A stretch of 64,000 nucleotides of DNA, from the NCBI GenBank assembly GCA_964430245.1, contig CAYSEW010000012.1:11210-75209 (forward strand). Direction: 5' to 3'. Position 1 is the stretch's first letter, and each line of letters starts with the position of its first letter. Position numbers and translations under genes: made by a program. The stretch is from CAYSEW01 sp964430245. GTDB taxonomy: Bacteria > Bacteroidota > Bacteroidia > Flavobacteriales_D > Parvicellaceae. Below the pieces are notes generated by a model, which searched no databases, had not been told where the DNA came from, and saw only the letters and a program-made list of their open reading frames with translations. This document shows, in pieces, positions 36,305-45,827 of this stretch.

Positions 36305-38309
36305 TTACTTCTAGTTTATAGGTTTCGTTTTTTATTTTTAGTAGGTAAATTCCCTTACATAAAGAGTGAACAGGAATGACTAATTTATTAGATTGTTTGT
36401 AATAGCTGGCTATTGAATTTCCAAGCAGATCATATAATATTACTTCACCTAAATAAGCTGATTCTATATTGATAAGATGGTTAGATGGATTAGGGTAAAT
36501 TATTGCTGTCTTTTTTAAATAATTAGATATTGAAACTCCTGTTTCGATATTTAAAGTTGTAAATACAATTGAATCACACCCCCAAGAACTAATTAGGCTG
36601 TCAACATATAACCCAGCTTGTGTTTGATAATATCCCCCTAAAAAAACACTGTCTCCATCTGCAATAGAAACTGTGAAATAATTATTTAATGGATGATAGT
36701 AGGATAATTCTGTTATATCTACTGTAGTATAACCTAATGAATCAATAGGGAAATTGTAATAATATCCTTCAGAATAAACTGTGTCACCATTTATTATTGC
36801 GCTATCATTCTCACATATATGTATCTGATCCTTAATAAAATCTAATACATATAAACCAGATTGTATATCTGAAATTAAAATATTCCCGGATGGCAACATT
36901 GGGTATATTCCCCATGCTCCTGCATATCCATTATGATGATTTGGGAGATAAGTATCATAAAAGCCAACTTTTAGAGGATTTGATGGGTCTGAAATATCAA
37001 AGATCTGCAATCCGTCATGATAATAGGATAAATAGGCAAATTGATCCTTAATAATAATATTATGTGCTATAGAAGAAGGATCTACATCGGAATTAATTAA
37101 GCTACTTATTGTTAAATTACCAATGGATGAGGTGTTTACCAACTTTAGGTCATAACCATGATTTTCATCAGCAAAAATATAAAGATCATTTTTTTTCCAT
37201 CCTGAATGATTGGTTCCTTGATCAGGGTAAGAGGTTAAAGAGCCTATGGATAAAGGAATTGAACTAAAATCATAGATCACTAAACCAGTGGAAGGAATAT
37301 TGATGTAAGCAGTATCATTCTCTACCCAGATATCATGTGTGTTATTGATAAAACCACTCATGTCATGAAGTAATATAGGTTGAGTGGGATTAGAGATGTC
37401 AAAAACCATTAATGGTGAATCCCAAGTATTGGAGTTGTTCGTTCCTGCAACATCACAGGCATAAAGCTTTTTAGCAGTAGTATCTATAAAAATATTATGA
37501 GCAATATTAAAAAGAGAGTCAGAATCGTATGCGATAGAGATGCTATTAGGTAGGTCGCTAAGATTAATTATTTGAAGTGTACTCGCGCCTTGATCGCACA
37601 CGGCATATAAGTAATTATCCATAACATGAAAATCTCTGTGAGTAACTCCAATTCCTTGAAATGCTCCAGGAACCATGCTGATTTCATAAGGATTTGTTGG
37701 ATCTGTTACATCAATAATATGAGTGCCCATAGTTGATCCAATTACTCCATATTCCATCCCATTATTAGCAAACCCATAAACTTCGTTATAGCTTCCATTT
37801 AAACTGTTTTGCGGGAGAGTACTGTCATTCCAGTTCGATAATAAGATTATATTATCTGAAATAAATTGACAGCTCGTGTCATCTATGGTAGCAGCTGGAT
37901 TAAAATTAGTTGCCGAAGGGCATGTGCAACCCACCACAGCACAATTACTATTTACACTAAATACAATGCTGCCAAAAAAATAATTCCCTTGTAGATTTCC
38001 ACTAGAGATTATATTGCCTAAAGAATCAATTAACTCATAACTTCCACCTTGCCAACCATCACCATAACTATCGTACATGTTGAAATTATAACAACCATCT
38101 TCAAGGCATAATGTATCTGTATATAGAGTGTAATCTAAGTAAGATTGATTACAGGTATCTATAGTTATCCCATTTGTGTCTGTAATTGACCAGGAAACTT
38201 CAGAAGCCCAATCACCTGTAGTTAGTTCAAGTGTAATCTCATTATAGACACAATTTTGTGCATTTAAAAAAGAACTAGCAAAGACTAATATGAATATTAA
38301 AGATTTAAT
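36294..38309 (-). CDS. Secreted LVIVD-repeat (choice-of-anchor B) protein with T9SS type A domain, ATT start
   Basis: The frame extends 77 codons above the first ATG (38078) to a codon just after an in-frame TAG. Read from ATT at 38309 the chain begins (I/M)KSLIFILVFASSFLNAQN, a clean signal peptide, giving 671 residues. Between the TAG and the hydrophobic core there is no ATG, GTG or TTG. A Cys-containing N-terminal module holds YNFNMYDSYGDGWQGG. LVIVD-type propeller repeats follow (GTHIIDVTDPTNPYEIS, LQIINLSDLPNS, LMVFDISNPTQPILL, LQIFDISDPSNPLKVG). The C-terminus (IIYPNPSNHLINIES ... KGIYLLKIKNE ... VIKF) is the T9SS signal. Function is unknown, and surface display is inferred. The ATT start could also be a base error for ATG. 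Confidence 0.82.
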   Translation of the reverse strand: MKSLIFILVFASSFLNAQNCVYNEITLELTTGDWASEVSWSITDTNGITIDTCNQSYLDYTLYTDTLCLEDGCYNFNMYDSYGDGWQGGSYELIDSLGNIISSGNLQGNYFFGSIVFSVNSNCAVVGCTCPSATNFNPAATIDDTSCQFISDNIILLSNWNDSTLPQNSLNGSYNEVYGFANNGMEYGVIGSTMGTHIIDVTDPTNPYEISMVPGAFQGIGVTHRDFHVMDNYLYAVCDQGASTLQIINLSDLPNSISIAYDSDSLFNIAHNIFIDTTAKKLYACDVAGTNNSNTWDSPLMVFDISNPTQPILLHDMSGFINNTHDIWVENDTAYINIPSTGLVIYDFSSIPLSIGSLTSYPDQGTNHSGWKKNDLYIFADENHGYDLKLVNTSSIGNLTISSLINSDVDPSSIAHNIIIKDQFAYLSYYHDGLQIFDISDPSNPLKVGFYDTYLPNHHNGYAGAWGIYPMLPSGNILISDIQSGLYVLDFIKDQIHICENDSAIINGDTVYSEGYYYNFPIDSLGYTTVDITELSYYHPLNNYFTVSIADGDSVFLGGYYQTQAGLYVDSLISSWGCDSIVFTTLNIETGVSISNYLKKTAIIYPNPSNHLINIESAYLGEVILYDLLGNSIASYYKQSNKLVIPVHSLCKGIYLLKIKNETYKLEVIKF

Positions 38310-38461
38310 CTAATAAATATAGTTAGATTTTTTTTGGATATTAATGATACACAGAGTATTGTGTTAAAAAGTTAGTTGTTAATTATGTTAAGGAAGTGTT
38401 TTTTCTTTTCTAATATATAGTAACTTTATCTATACTTTTAAAGTAAAAAGCTATACAGGAA

Positions 38462-39562
38462 TTGAACAATATATCTAAACATATTTATGAATTATTATTT
38501 GAGCACGATTGTGTGATCATTCCTGGGTTTGGTGGCTTTGTGGCTAATTATTTACCCGCTAGATTAGACGAGTCGAATAATAGAATTTTCCCTCCATCTA
38601 AACATTTACTTTTCAATAAGAGTTTAATAAATAACGATGGTCTTCTTGCTCATAGGATTAGTGCTGAAGAAGGGATTTCTTATGAGGAGGCTTTAGAGAA
38701 ATTAGCTGAATATACCCGCCTAATAAGTAAAACGATATCTAATGAAAAAAGGCTCGAATTTCCTAATATCGGGCTGCTGTTTATTAAAGAGAATACATAT
38801 CAATTTAAGAGCACTGGAAATAACTTTTTAATGAGTTCTTTTGGATTGCCGGTATTGGATGCTGTTCCATTTACTAATGAAGATCCGATTGAGGAGGAAA
38901 AAGAAGAAACTCCAGTCATTAATCTTCAAGAATATCAAAATAAAAAAGATAAACGAAAATTTAAATATTGGTGGGTAGCAGCAGTTTTGGTTCCTATTGT
39001 TTTTTATTCTGTTTGGATTCCCATGAAAACAAACCTATTTAAAAGTGGGGGTGAATTTCATTATTCAGACCTCAATCCATTCTCATTTCATAAAGAGCGT
39101 GTGTATGAATACAATTCGTTGGTAAGCTGTGTAGAATTTAACCCAATCGTAGAAGAAGAGTTGTCAGAAGTTATAGTTACTTCTTCAGAATTAGATCAAT
39201 TTGGGGAATATCAATTAGATGATAGTGAGATCTATCTTACTGTTAAAATGCATGATACACCATCTAAACTTCCTGAAATTGAATCTACTTATGTCCATAA
39301 TAATGAAAAAGGGAATAGCACTGATATTAAAATGGACAATAAGTATTTTTTAATTGGAGGGTGTTTTAAGAAACAAAAGAACGCAGATAATTTTCTTAAA
39401 AAATTACGCGCTATGGGGTTTGAAGCGATTGAACTAGATATTCATAATGGCTTACATCGTATAGCAATCAATGGATATTCATCAAGAAAAAAAGCGAAAG
39501 CAGCTAGAAAAGAAATTCTTAACAATGAGGGTCTGAATTCTTGGATCCTGAAAAAGAAATAA
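38462..39562 (+). CDS. HU-CCDC81/SPOR-domain membrane protein
   Basis: The 366-residue protein has three parts. The first is two HU-like CCDC81 domains at about 1-130, beginning MNNISKHIYELLFEHDCVIIPGFGGFVANY. The second is one TM helix at about 166-185 (YWWVAAVLVPIVFYSVWIP). The third is a SPOR domain at about 295-366 (KYFLIGGCFKKQKNADNFLKKLRAMGF ... HRIAINGYSSRKKAKAARKEI). SPOR domains bind denuded glycan strands at division sites. The HU-like part would face the cytoplasm. The start is TTG at 38462, the first usable codon that gives the conserved N-terminus. recX follows after 7 nt. Confidence 0.88.
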   Translation: MNNISKHIYELLFEHDCVIIPGFGGFVANYLPARLDESNNRIFPPSKHLLFNKSLINNDGLLAHRISAEEGISYEEALEKLAEYTRLISKTISNEKRLEFPNIGLLFIKENTYQFKSTGNNFLMSSFGLPVLDAVPFTNEDPIEEEKEETPVINLQEYQNKKDKRKFKYWWVAAVLVPIVFYSVWIPMKTNLFKSGGEFHYSDLNPFSFHKERVYEYNSLVSCVEFNPIVEEELSEVIVTSSELDQFGEYQLDDSEIYLTVKMHDTPSKLPEIESTYVHNNEKGNSTDIKMDNKYFLIGGCFKKQKNADNFLKKLRAMGFEAIELDIHNGLHRIAINGYSSRKKAKAARKEILNNEGLNSWILKKK

Positions 39563-39569
39563 ATTTTTA

Positions 39570-40037
39570 ATGCAGCAAAAAATCACAAAAGACAAAGCCT
39601 TGTCCAAGGCAATGGGCTATTGTGCGTATCAAGAAAGGTGTACCGTAGAAGTACAGGAAAGATTAAAAAAATGGGGAGTTGAAAAAGAGGGTATTACTGA
39701 AATTATAAAGCACCTTATAGAGAATAAGTTCATAGATGATCAACGTTATGCAATAGCATTTGTTAGTGGGAAATTTAGGATAAAAAAATGGGGGAGGATT
39801 AAAATAAGTGTAGAGTTGAGAGCTAAAGGGATAGAGAGAGAAACAGTTTTAAATAGCTTAAAAGAGATTCCTGACCATGCTTATTTGCAAAGTCTAAAAA
39901 AATTAGCTGAGGAGAAAATCAGAACAACAAAAGGTAAAAGTGATTATATCGTTCAAAACAAAGTAGCCAATTATTTACAAAGAAAAGGATACGAAAGTGA
40001 TTTGATATGGAAAACAATAAAAAATCTAATGAGCTAA
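39570..40037 (+). CDS. recX: RecX family regulator of RecA
   Basis: The 155-residue all-helical protein has the three-helix RecX repeats: KALSKAMGYCAYQERCTVEVQERLKKWGVE, then FIDDQRYAIAFVSGKFRIKKWGRIKISVELRAKGI, and VANYLQRKGYESDLIW at the end. RecX caps and destabilises RecA filaments. It lies 7 nt after the HU-SPOR gene and is probably co-transcribed, while recA is not in the window. The convergent TonB-dependent receptor gene ends 38 nt downstream. Confidence 0.92.
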   Translation: MQQKITKDKALSKAMGYCAYQERCTVEVQERLKKWGVEKEGITEIIKHLIENKFIDDQRYAIAFVSGKFRIKKWGRIKISVELRAKGIERETVLNSLKEIPDHAYLQSLKKLAEEKIRTTKGKSDYIVQNKVANYLQRKGYESDLIWKTIKNLMS

Positions 40038-40075
40038 AAAGCTGATTTTTTGACTTAGCAGTATTTCATTCTACT

Positions 40076-42487
40076 TTAAAACCTAAGTGTATATTGACAG
40101 ATAATAGTTCTTGGAGGCATTACATTTCCAGGACGGTTACTATATTCCCGGTTAAATACATTATTCATTAGTAATGAAAGTCTAGAGGTTTTAGTAACTC
40201 CATAAGAAACCCGAGCATCACATATAATATCTCCAGTACGTCTAGCATCTCTATAAGGACCATAACCAGGAAGAATTTCAATGGTTCCAACAATTGGTCT
40301 TGTAAATACATCATCTACATTATCCATAAAACTTGTATATCTAATACTAGTTCCATAAGCAATTTTTTTATAATCTAATTGAAAATCAATTTTTGCCATG
40401 TGCTTATTTCTATATTTCAATGTTTGTAATTCAGGGTCACTAAATGTTGAGAGGTATGCTGAATCAGGATTGATAGCAGTTGGATTAATGTAAGTATAAC
40501 CAGCAAGTACAGTTAATGAAATATCTCCTATGTCACCTTGGCCAACAATACTGATTTCCATTCCTGGAATATTTGCATTTTGGATATTTGTACTTCTTGC
40601 ACCTAAAAACTCTGTAATTCTAGATAAATCCCCCCCAATTACCTGAAATAATTCACTATAGCTAATGTCGGTACCGTCAGTATTGTAAAATCCAAACATG
40701 AATTCCATCATGTCTTCATATTGGGTCAAGAAAGCAGAAACGTCTAAATAACCTTGAAAGTTTTTGATTTTAAACCCTTGTTTTATACCTATTTCTGCAC
40801 TCCATCCATATTCTGGTTGTATATTATTATTTGGGAAAATATTTAGTCCGCCAACAAAAGTGGAGATGTATTTTTCAGCAATGGAAGGAAAACGGTAGCC
40901 CTGGCCATAGGATGCCCTTATAAAAGTATACTCAAGAGGATTATAAGTAGCACCAAGCCTAAAAACTGGCTGAAAAGGGATGGGGTCATCAAAAAGGAAG
41001 AATTTACCTTCGGTTGCTACTGAGTCTATTCTATAATATTCAAACCTCATTCCTCCGCTTAGTGTAACCTTATCCCACTTTTTATCCCCTTGTACAAAAG
41101 CAGCGATATTATTTGATGTGTGATTTCCATATAATTGTGAGACCACATCGGTATAGGATGTAGTAATACCTGTAGTAAGGGTAAACAGGTTGTCCCATCT
41201 TTTTTGGTATTGATATTCTGCAAAATAGAAGTTGGCTGTAGCCGCTTGGTTGGTGTTGTTTTTATTGTCAGACCTAAAGAGCCTTGTTCTTATATTGTGT
41301 TTATTGCCGTTGGTATCTAAATAGGTTAAATATGGGTCGATCATATACCTTGAGCTATTGTATTCACTTAAAGTAGTAGTAGCAGTGTCGATTCCTCCTT
41401 GAGCATGAAGTACACTATCCCCACCGGCCCAGATGAAGAAGACGCTCGCATCGTTAAAATTACTATTGACATTCAATCCGTAATTGAGCCCTTTGTATTT
41501 TTTAGAATAATGTTTAAGCCCTCCATTAAGACGATATCTATTTTCAAAGGACCCAAGCTTAATACCTTGATCCTGCATAAAATTTCCTCCAATAACAAGA
41601 TCGTTATGTTCTCCTAATTTCCTTAAATGAGTAAAGTTACTTTGAACATAATACCTAGCATTGCCATCCCACCATGTTTGCCCTTCTCTTTTTAGAGTGG
41701 TGTCATTGCCATTTACATCTTTGCTTTTTCGCGTAGCATATCCAGGTAAGTAATATCCATTTGAGACAGTAATATTTGTGGTAGGTTTTTCAGTAGGATA
41801 TTTAGTCCTTATATTAATTACGCCATTTAAAGCAGAAGAACCATATAGTACAGAAGAGGCCCCTTTAAGTATCTCAATCTGTGCAATGTTTTCCATTGGA
41901 ATTGCACTGAATTTAATATCATTGGCATCTCCAGCTAGCATAGGCATTTCATCTACTAGCACCATTACTCTACTACCTGCGCCATAGCTCCATCCACTAC
42001 CTCCTCGAATACTAATCTGATTTTCATTGACTTGTACACCAGGGACCTGTTCAATAATGGCTTCGGCATCTCTAATGGCTTTATTCTCGATTAAAGCTGG
42101 TTTAATTATGGCCATTGAAACAGGGACTTCACCTAATTTCTGTTCATATTTACTTGCAGATACCACCACATCATCTAGCTGATTAGTAGAAGCTGATATT
42201 GTTAAATTAATTACTTTGGTTTCACCAGATTTTAATACAATATTCTTAGTGATTGTTTTGTATCCTATATACCTATAGATAACTTTATATTCTCCAGGTT
42301 CTGTTGTAATTGAATATTTACCATCAAAATCGGTTGCGGCTCCTTTTCCATTATTTAAAAGTACATTAACTCCGATTAGCGGTTCATTAAATTCACCATC
42401 CATTATAACACCCTTTAAGATAGGGTCTTGAGAGTAAAATGTTGTAAAAAAGCTTGTAAATAGGATAAATAGTATAGCTCTATTCAT
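40076..42487 (-). CDS. TonB-dependent outer-membrane receptor
   Basis: The 803-residue protein has a signal peptide (MNRAILFILFTSFFTTFYSQ), then a CarboxypepD_reg-like domain at about 22-105 (LKGVIMDGEFNEPLIGVNVLL), a plug at about 108-230 (ISIRGGSGWSYGAGSRVMVLVDEMPM, IEILKGASSVLYGSSALNGVINI), and a 22-strand-type barrel to the C-terminal aromatic Phe (YTLRF). It imports a ligand using TonB energy. No SusD-like partner is adjacent, so a siderophore, cobalamin or similar small ligand is more likely than a glycan, although the sequence does not decide it. The TonB-like protein at 44441-45190 is encoded nearby on the same strand. Confidence 0.93.
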   Translation of the reverse strand: MNRAILFILFTSFFTTFYSQDPILKGVIMDGEFNEPLIGVNVLLNNGKGAATDFDGKYSITTEPGEYKVIYRYIGYKTITKNIVLKSGETKVINLTISASTNQLDDVVVSASKYEQKLGEVPVSMAIIKPALIENKAIRDAEAIIEQVPGVQVNENQISIRGGSGWSYGAGSRVMVLVDEMPMLAGDANDIKFSAIPMENIAQIEILKGASSVLYGSSALNGVINIRTKYPTEKPTTNITVSNGYYLPGYATRKSKDVNGNDTTLKREGQTWWDGNARYYVQSNFTHLRKLGEHNDLVIGGNFMQDQGIKLGSFENRYRLNGGLKHYSKKYKGLNYGLNVNSNFNDASVFFIWAGGDSVLHAQGGIDTATTTLSEYNSSRYMIDPYLTYLDTNGNKHNIRTRLFRSDNKNNTNQAATANFYFAEYQYQKRWDNLFTLTTGITTSYTDVVSQLYGNHTSNNIAAFVQGDKKWDKVTLSGGMRFEYYRIDSVATEGKFFLFDDPIPFQPVFRLGATYNPLEYTFIRASYGQGYRFPSIAEKYISTFVGGLNIFPNNNIQPEYGWSAEIGIKQGFKIKNFQGYLDVSAFLTQYEDMMEFMFGFYNTDGTDISYSELFQVIGGDLSRITEFLGARSTNIQNANIPGMEISIVGQGDIGDISLTVLAGYTYINPTAINPDSAYLSTFSDPELQTLKYRNKHMAKIDFQLDYKKIAYGTSIRYTSFMDNVDDVFTRPIVGTIEILPGYGPYRDARRTGDIICDARVSYGVTKTSRLSLLMNNVFNREYSNRPGNVMPPRTIICQYTLRF

Positions 42488-42576
42488 ATAAGGTTTTTAA
42501 GATTTTTAAACTAATATAAAAAAATCGGAGTAGGATTTGTACTTAATTTTCTAAATAAACAAAATTAAATTTTAAA

Positions 42577-44373
42577 TTATTCTTTTGGTTTAGAGTATCG
42601 GTAATCAATCTTTTTTAGTACATCTTTTATTTTAACACCATCCTTGTAAATCACATGAAGTATTAATTTTTCTCTTTTAGAATACACTTTCATGTTTCCA
42701 TGTTTTTTATTGTTTTTATAATTGATCTCTGACTTTAGCTGGCCTCTTCTTGTAAATTCTTTAGATGTTCCATTGAGTTTACCATTCTTATAAGAGACCT
42801 CTCTATTTACAATTACACCACCTGGATAATAATATTTCCAACTTCCATCTTGTTTTCCATTACTATAACTTCCTTCTGAAACCAGTTTTCCTTGAGTTTG
42901 ATCATAAGACTTCCAATTTCCGTTTTTGTATGAAGTTTTAATATTTCTATTGCTAATAGTTTTATCTTTTTCTTTGGTGACAATTTTATAAAAGCCTTCA
43001 TCTTTAAGAGTTCCTTTATCTGTCCAATATTTCCAGCTTTCACATTTAAGATCTTCATTGTAACTTCCACTATATCTTATTTGACCATTTGGATACCACC
43101 CTTCCCACTTACTACTCATTAATCCTTTATTATACTCTCCCTGATCTTTTATCTGTCCATTTTCATACCAAGAAAACCAAATCTTACTCTCTAAACCATT
43201 TTTATAGCTGCCTTCAATTGCTTTTTGCCCATTTTCAAAATAGGTAGTCCATTCATTTTCTTTAAGATTATTTTCATAGAATCCTTTTTTCCAAATAGAA
43301 CCATCTTTATAATAAAAGATCCATTCTCCAGTTTTTTTGTCATTTTCAAAATGTCCTTTGTAGTAAAGCTGTCCGTTTGGATACCAATAGCTCCATTCAC
43401 CATGCTGCTTACCTTCTTTAAAAGGACCTTTCATGTCTTTGTCTCCAGTTTCAAAGAAATATTCCCAGTTGCCATTTTTCACATCATCCTTATAGGAACC
43501 TTCTATAACCTTAGTGCCATTAGGGATGTATTCTATAAATAAACCATTTTTCCTGCCTTTTTTAAAAGTTGTTTTCTGATAGATTTGATCTGCGACAAAA
43601 TACCTTTCTGTCCATTCTCCATCTTTTGATCCAGATAAGTAGTTTCCAAAGGTTCTTAAAGAGCCATTGGCATTCCACATTTTAAATTCACCATCAAGTA
43701 ATCCATTTTTATAATAAGAGACTTGTTTAGGAGCACCTGATATGTAATTTTCTTTTATGAATCCATTACCATCATCTACAGTTAAAGTCCCTTCTTTATT
43801 AAAGTGTTTAATAAGGAGCTCATTAGAATCTTTAAATAAAGTTACTTGAAATAACTCACCATTATTATAATAATACTCCCAAGATCCAATTTTTTGATCA
43901 TTGAACTGATCTAGCTTTAATTGCCAGTCTATATAATTACTGGTGTCATTTAAAAAGGAAGGCGGAATTCCCGCGAAGCTTCCTTTTTCAGCTAATTTTC
44001 CATTTGGATAATATGCTTTAAAGGTTGAGTCTTGAACACCTAAAAAGAAAAAAGCTTCAAATTTTTTCTTACCAGAAGGATAGAAGTAGCTAGAGGGACC
44101 ATGTTTTTCTCCAATATAGTAATTAGTGACCTCCTCAATATTACCATTTTCGTAATAAAATTTCCAAACTCCAACTCTTTTACCTAAACCGGAAAAGCTT
44201 GTGCTGTTATAATGTCCAACACTTCTGATTACATTACTGTCATTGCTCCAATAATTTATTTCTTCCTTTACTTGGAGGAGCCCCTTTTCAAGGTTCCAAT
44301 TTTCTTGCCCTAAGCAATTAATACTTGAAAAAAATAGGACTAAAAACAATAGTTTTGATTGGCAATGTGTCAT
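42577..44373 (-). CDS. MORN/YwqK-type repeat protein, secreted or periplasmic
   Basis: The 598-residue protein has a signal peptide (...LFLVLFFSSINCLGQ) and about 18 imperfect repeats of 20-30 residues of the MORN-variant/YwqK type: GxWxxYYxNGxxxxEGxYKxGxxxGxW. Annotation pipelines often name such proteins toxin-antitoxin YwqK family antitoxin, but no toxin gene is present and that label should not be taken functionally. The repeats form an extended beta-meander probably used for binding. There is no T9SS domain. It stands between the TonB receptor and TonB-like genes, each about 70-90 bp away. Confidence 0.85.
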   Translation of the reverse strand: MTHCQSKLLFLVLFFSSINCLGQENWNLEKGLLQVKEEINYWSNDSNVIRSVGHYNSTSFSGLGKRVGVWKFYYENGNIEEVTNYYIGEKHGPSSYFYPSGKKKFEAFFFLGVQDSTFKAYYPNGKLAEKGSFAGIPPSFLNDTSNYIDWQLKLDQFNDQKIGSWEYYYNNGELFQVTLFKDSNELLIKHFNKEGTLTVDDGNGFIKENYISGAPKQVSYYKNGLLDGEFKMWNANGSLRTFGNYLSGSKDGEWTERYFVADQIYQKTTFKKGRKNGLFIEYIPNGTKVIEGSYKDDVKNGNWEYFFETGDKDMKGPFKEGKQHGEWSYWYPNGQLYYKGHFENDKKTGEWIFYYKDGSIWKKGFYENNLKENEWTTYFENGQKAIEGSYKNGLESKIWFSWYENGQIKDQGEYNKGLMSSKWEGWYPNGQIRYSGSYNEDLKCESWKYWTDKGTLKDEGFYKIVTKEKDKTISNRNIKTSYKNGNWKSYDQTQGKLVSEGSYSNGKQDGSWKYYYPGGVIVNREVSYKNGKLNGTSKEFTRRGQLKSEINYKNNKKHGNMKVYSKREKLILHVIYKDGVKIKDVLKKIDYRYSKPKE

Positions 44374-44440
44374 GTTAATGCTACTAAGTTTAGGATTATA
44401 ACTAAGAATAAAATTAAAGGTTACAAATTAAAGTTATTCA

Positions 44441-45190
44441 TCATTGTGCTAAATAATTAAATTCTATCCAACCCTGTTTTTTTATTTCATCATTAAAGTC
44501 TTGTGTGAACCTCCATTTTGATGCATACTCTAAAGCTTGCTGTCTGAGGCAAATGTTGGAAGTGTTAGTGTTTGACTCATCAACCTCAAACTGAATTACT
44601 TTTCCATTTCTACCCACTTTTATTGTTACCCTTACAATACCTTCATTTTTACATTTATAGGAGGGTATTTTTTTAAAAAGTGAATTTCTGTTCGGAACAT
44701 AATAATTGGCAGTGGCCACTATATTAGAACCATAAGAAGCGTTTTCATTTTCTTCATCTTTTTTAAAAAGATTAGGGTCTATTTGGTCTTCTGTTGTTTG
44801 ATTATCATTTAAAGTTGGATTGTCAGCACTAGCTATTCTTTTTTGTTCAGCCTCAAATTTTTTAATGTTTTCATTAGCTTCTTGCTGTGCTTTTTCTTTG
44901 TTAATGGGGGTTTGATTTGAATATTGAGTTTCTTCTAGCTCTTGATTAGTTGCTACATTCTTAATATTATTTGGATTTACATTTTGATTAAGCTTTTCTA
45001 ATTCCTTCTGTAATTGATCAATTTCTGATAAATCCTCAGAATAATCCAATACAGCAATTGTCTTTTCTAAAGGATCAATTATTGTAAATGACATGTTTTC
45101 TATATTGAGCCAAATGAATAAGATCATATGAACCCCTAAAGTTCCAATAATACCATAATTGTATTTTTCTATGACATTTATAATTTTCAT
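44441..45190 (-). CDS. TonB-like energy transducer
   Basis: The 249-residue protein has a short cytoplasmic N-terminus, one TM at about 12-28 (YGIIGTLGVHMILFIWLNI), a Gln/Asn/Glu-rich periplasmic linker with coiled-coil propensity (about 45-150), and a C-terminal TonB-like fold at about 165-249 (GIVRVTIKVGRNGKVIQFEVDES, ALEYASKWRFTQDFN). It would link a proton-motive ExbBD complex to outer-membrane receptors. The usual YP motif is missing, and exbB/exbD are not nearby. It may serve the receptor at 40076-42487. Confidence 0.85.
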   Translation of the reverse strand: MKIINVIEKYNYGIIGTLGVHMILFIWLNIENMSFTIIDPLEKTIAVLDYSEDLSEIDQLQKELEKLNQNVNPNNIKNVATNQELEETQYSNQTPINKEKAQQEANENIKKFEAEQKRIASADNPTLNDNQTTEDQIDPNLFKKDEENENASYGSNIVATANYYVPNRNSLFKKIPSYKCKNEGIVRVTIKVGRNGKVIQFEVDESNTNTSNICLRQQALEYASKWRFTQDFNDEIKKQGWIEFNYLAQ

Positions 45191-45269
45191 TAATCGTCAA
45201 CTAATTATACAAATAATAGAGTAAATGGTTGAAATTCCGATGCTTAATTTAACATCAATATAGTTACAG

Positions 45270-45827
45270 CTAAGCGTTTTCATTTTTAATTTTCAGGGTT
45301 CCAGCCTTCATATCCTTGTATCTAACGGAAAGATGCGCTAAAACGTTTCTGAAATGTTCAAATGCCTTTTCTGTTTCTTCAGAAATCTCAGTTCCTTTTA
45401 ATTTAAGTATGAGCTTAGCGTATATTGCATTTAGACATAAATGGATGTCACTTTCATTTGAGCTGTCTGATTTTTCTCTAAAATCATTTATAAAAGGCAG
45501 AGCCACTTTGTATAGATCGCTATAAATTGGGTCTTGCATGAGGTTGATCAAAGTAGCGTGTAAATAATTTAATTCATTAATGATCTCATTAATTTCATTT
45601 AAGTGACCTTTTTTTGATTTCCCCTGAATTCTTAGTTTTCTTATAAGGTCTTTATACCAAGATATTAAAGAAAGTAAATCCTTTTCTTCGCCATTAAAAT
45701 CTTTGACAATATTTGATTGTATTTTTTCAATATCTAAGCTAAATGCTCGCACCATATCTTCTGCTTGCCACATAAATAAAATATATTCAGCAATATTATT
45801 TTGTTTTATACTTTCAGCAATAGTCAT
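45270..45827 (-). CDS. DUF4924 family protein
   Basis: The 185-residue cytoplasmic, all-helical protein matches the Bacteroidota DUF4924 family by its N-terminus (IAESIKQNNIAEYILFMWQAEDMVRAF) and its C-terminal ALKHL-like segment (FEHFRNVLAHLSVRYKDM). No function is established. Its ATG overlaps the stop of the OmpH-like gene by one base, so the two are coupled. Confidence 0.8.
   Translation of the reverse strand: MTIAESIKQNNIAEYILFMWQAEDMVRAFSLDIEKIQSNIVKDFNGEEKDLLSLISWYKDLIRKLRIQGKSKKGHLNEINEIINELNYLHATLINLMQDPIYSDLYKVALPFINDFREKSDSSNESDIHLCLNAIYAKLILKLKGTEISEETEKAFEHFRNVLAHLSVRYKDMKAGTLKIKNENA

Noticed and set aside
40018..40075. Terminator between recX and the TonB receptor gene (AGCT / AGCT before a T-run)
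   Set aside because: The stem is only four base pairs, so it is unsupported despite the following Ts.
42813..43542. Extra frames of 70-105 codons on both strands within the MORN-repeat gene
   Set aside because: They arise from the periodic, Gly/Trp/Tyr/Lys-rich repeat DNA read in other frames.
42577..44373. Toxin-antitoxin system suggested by YwqK-type repeats
   Set aside because: The protein is exported and consists of MORN-like repeats. No toxin-like gene is adjacent.
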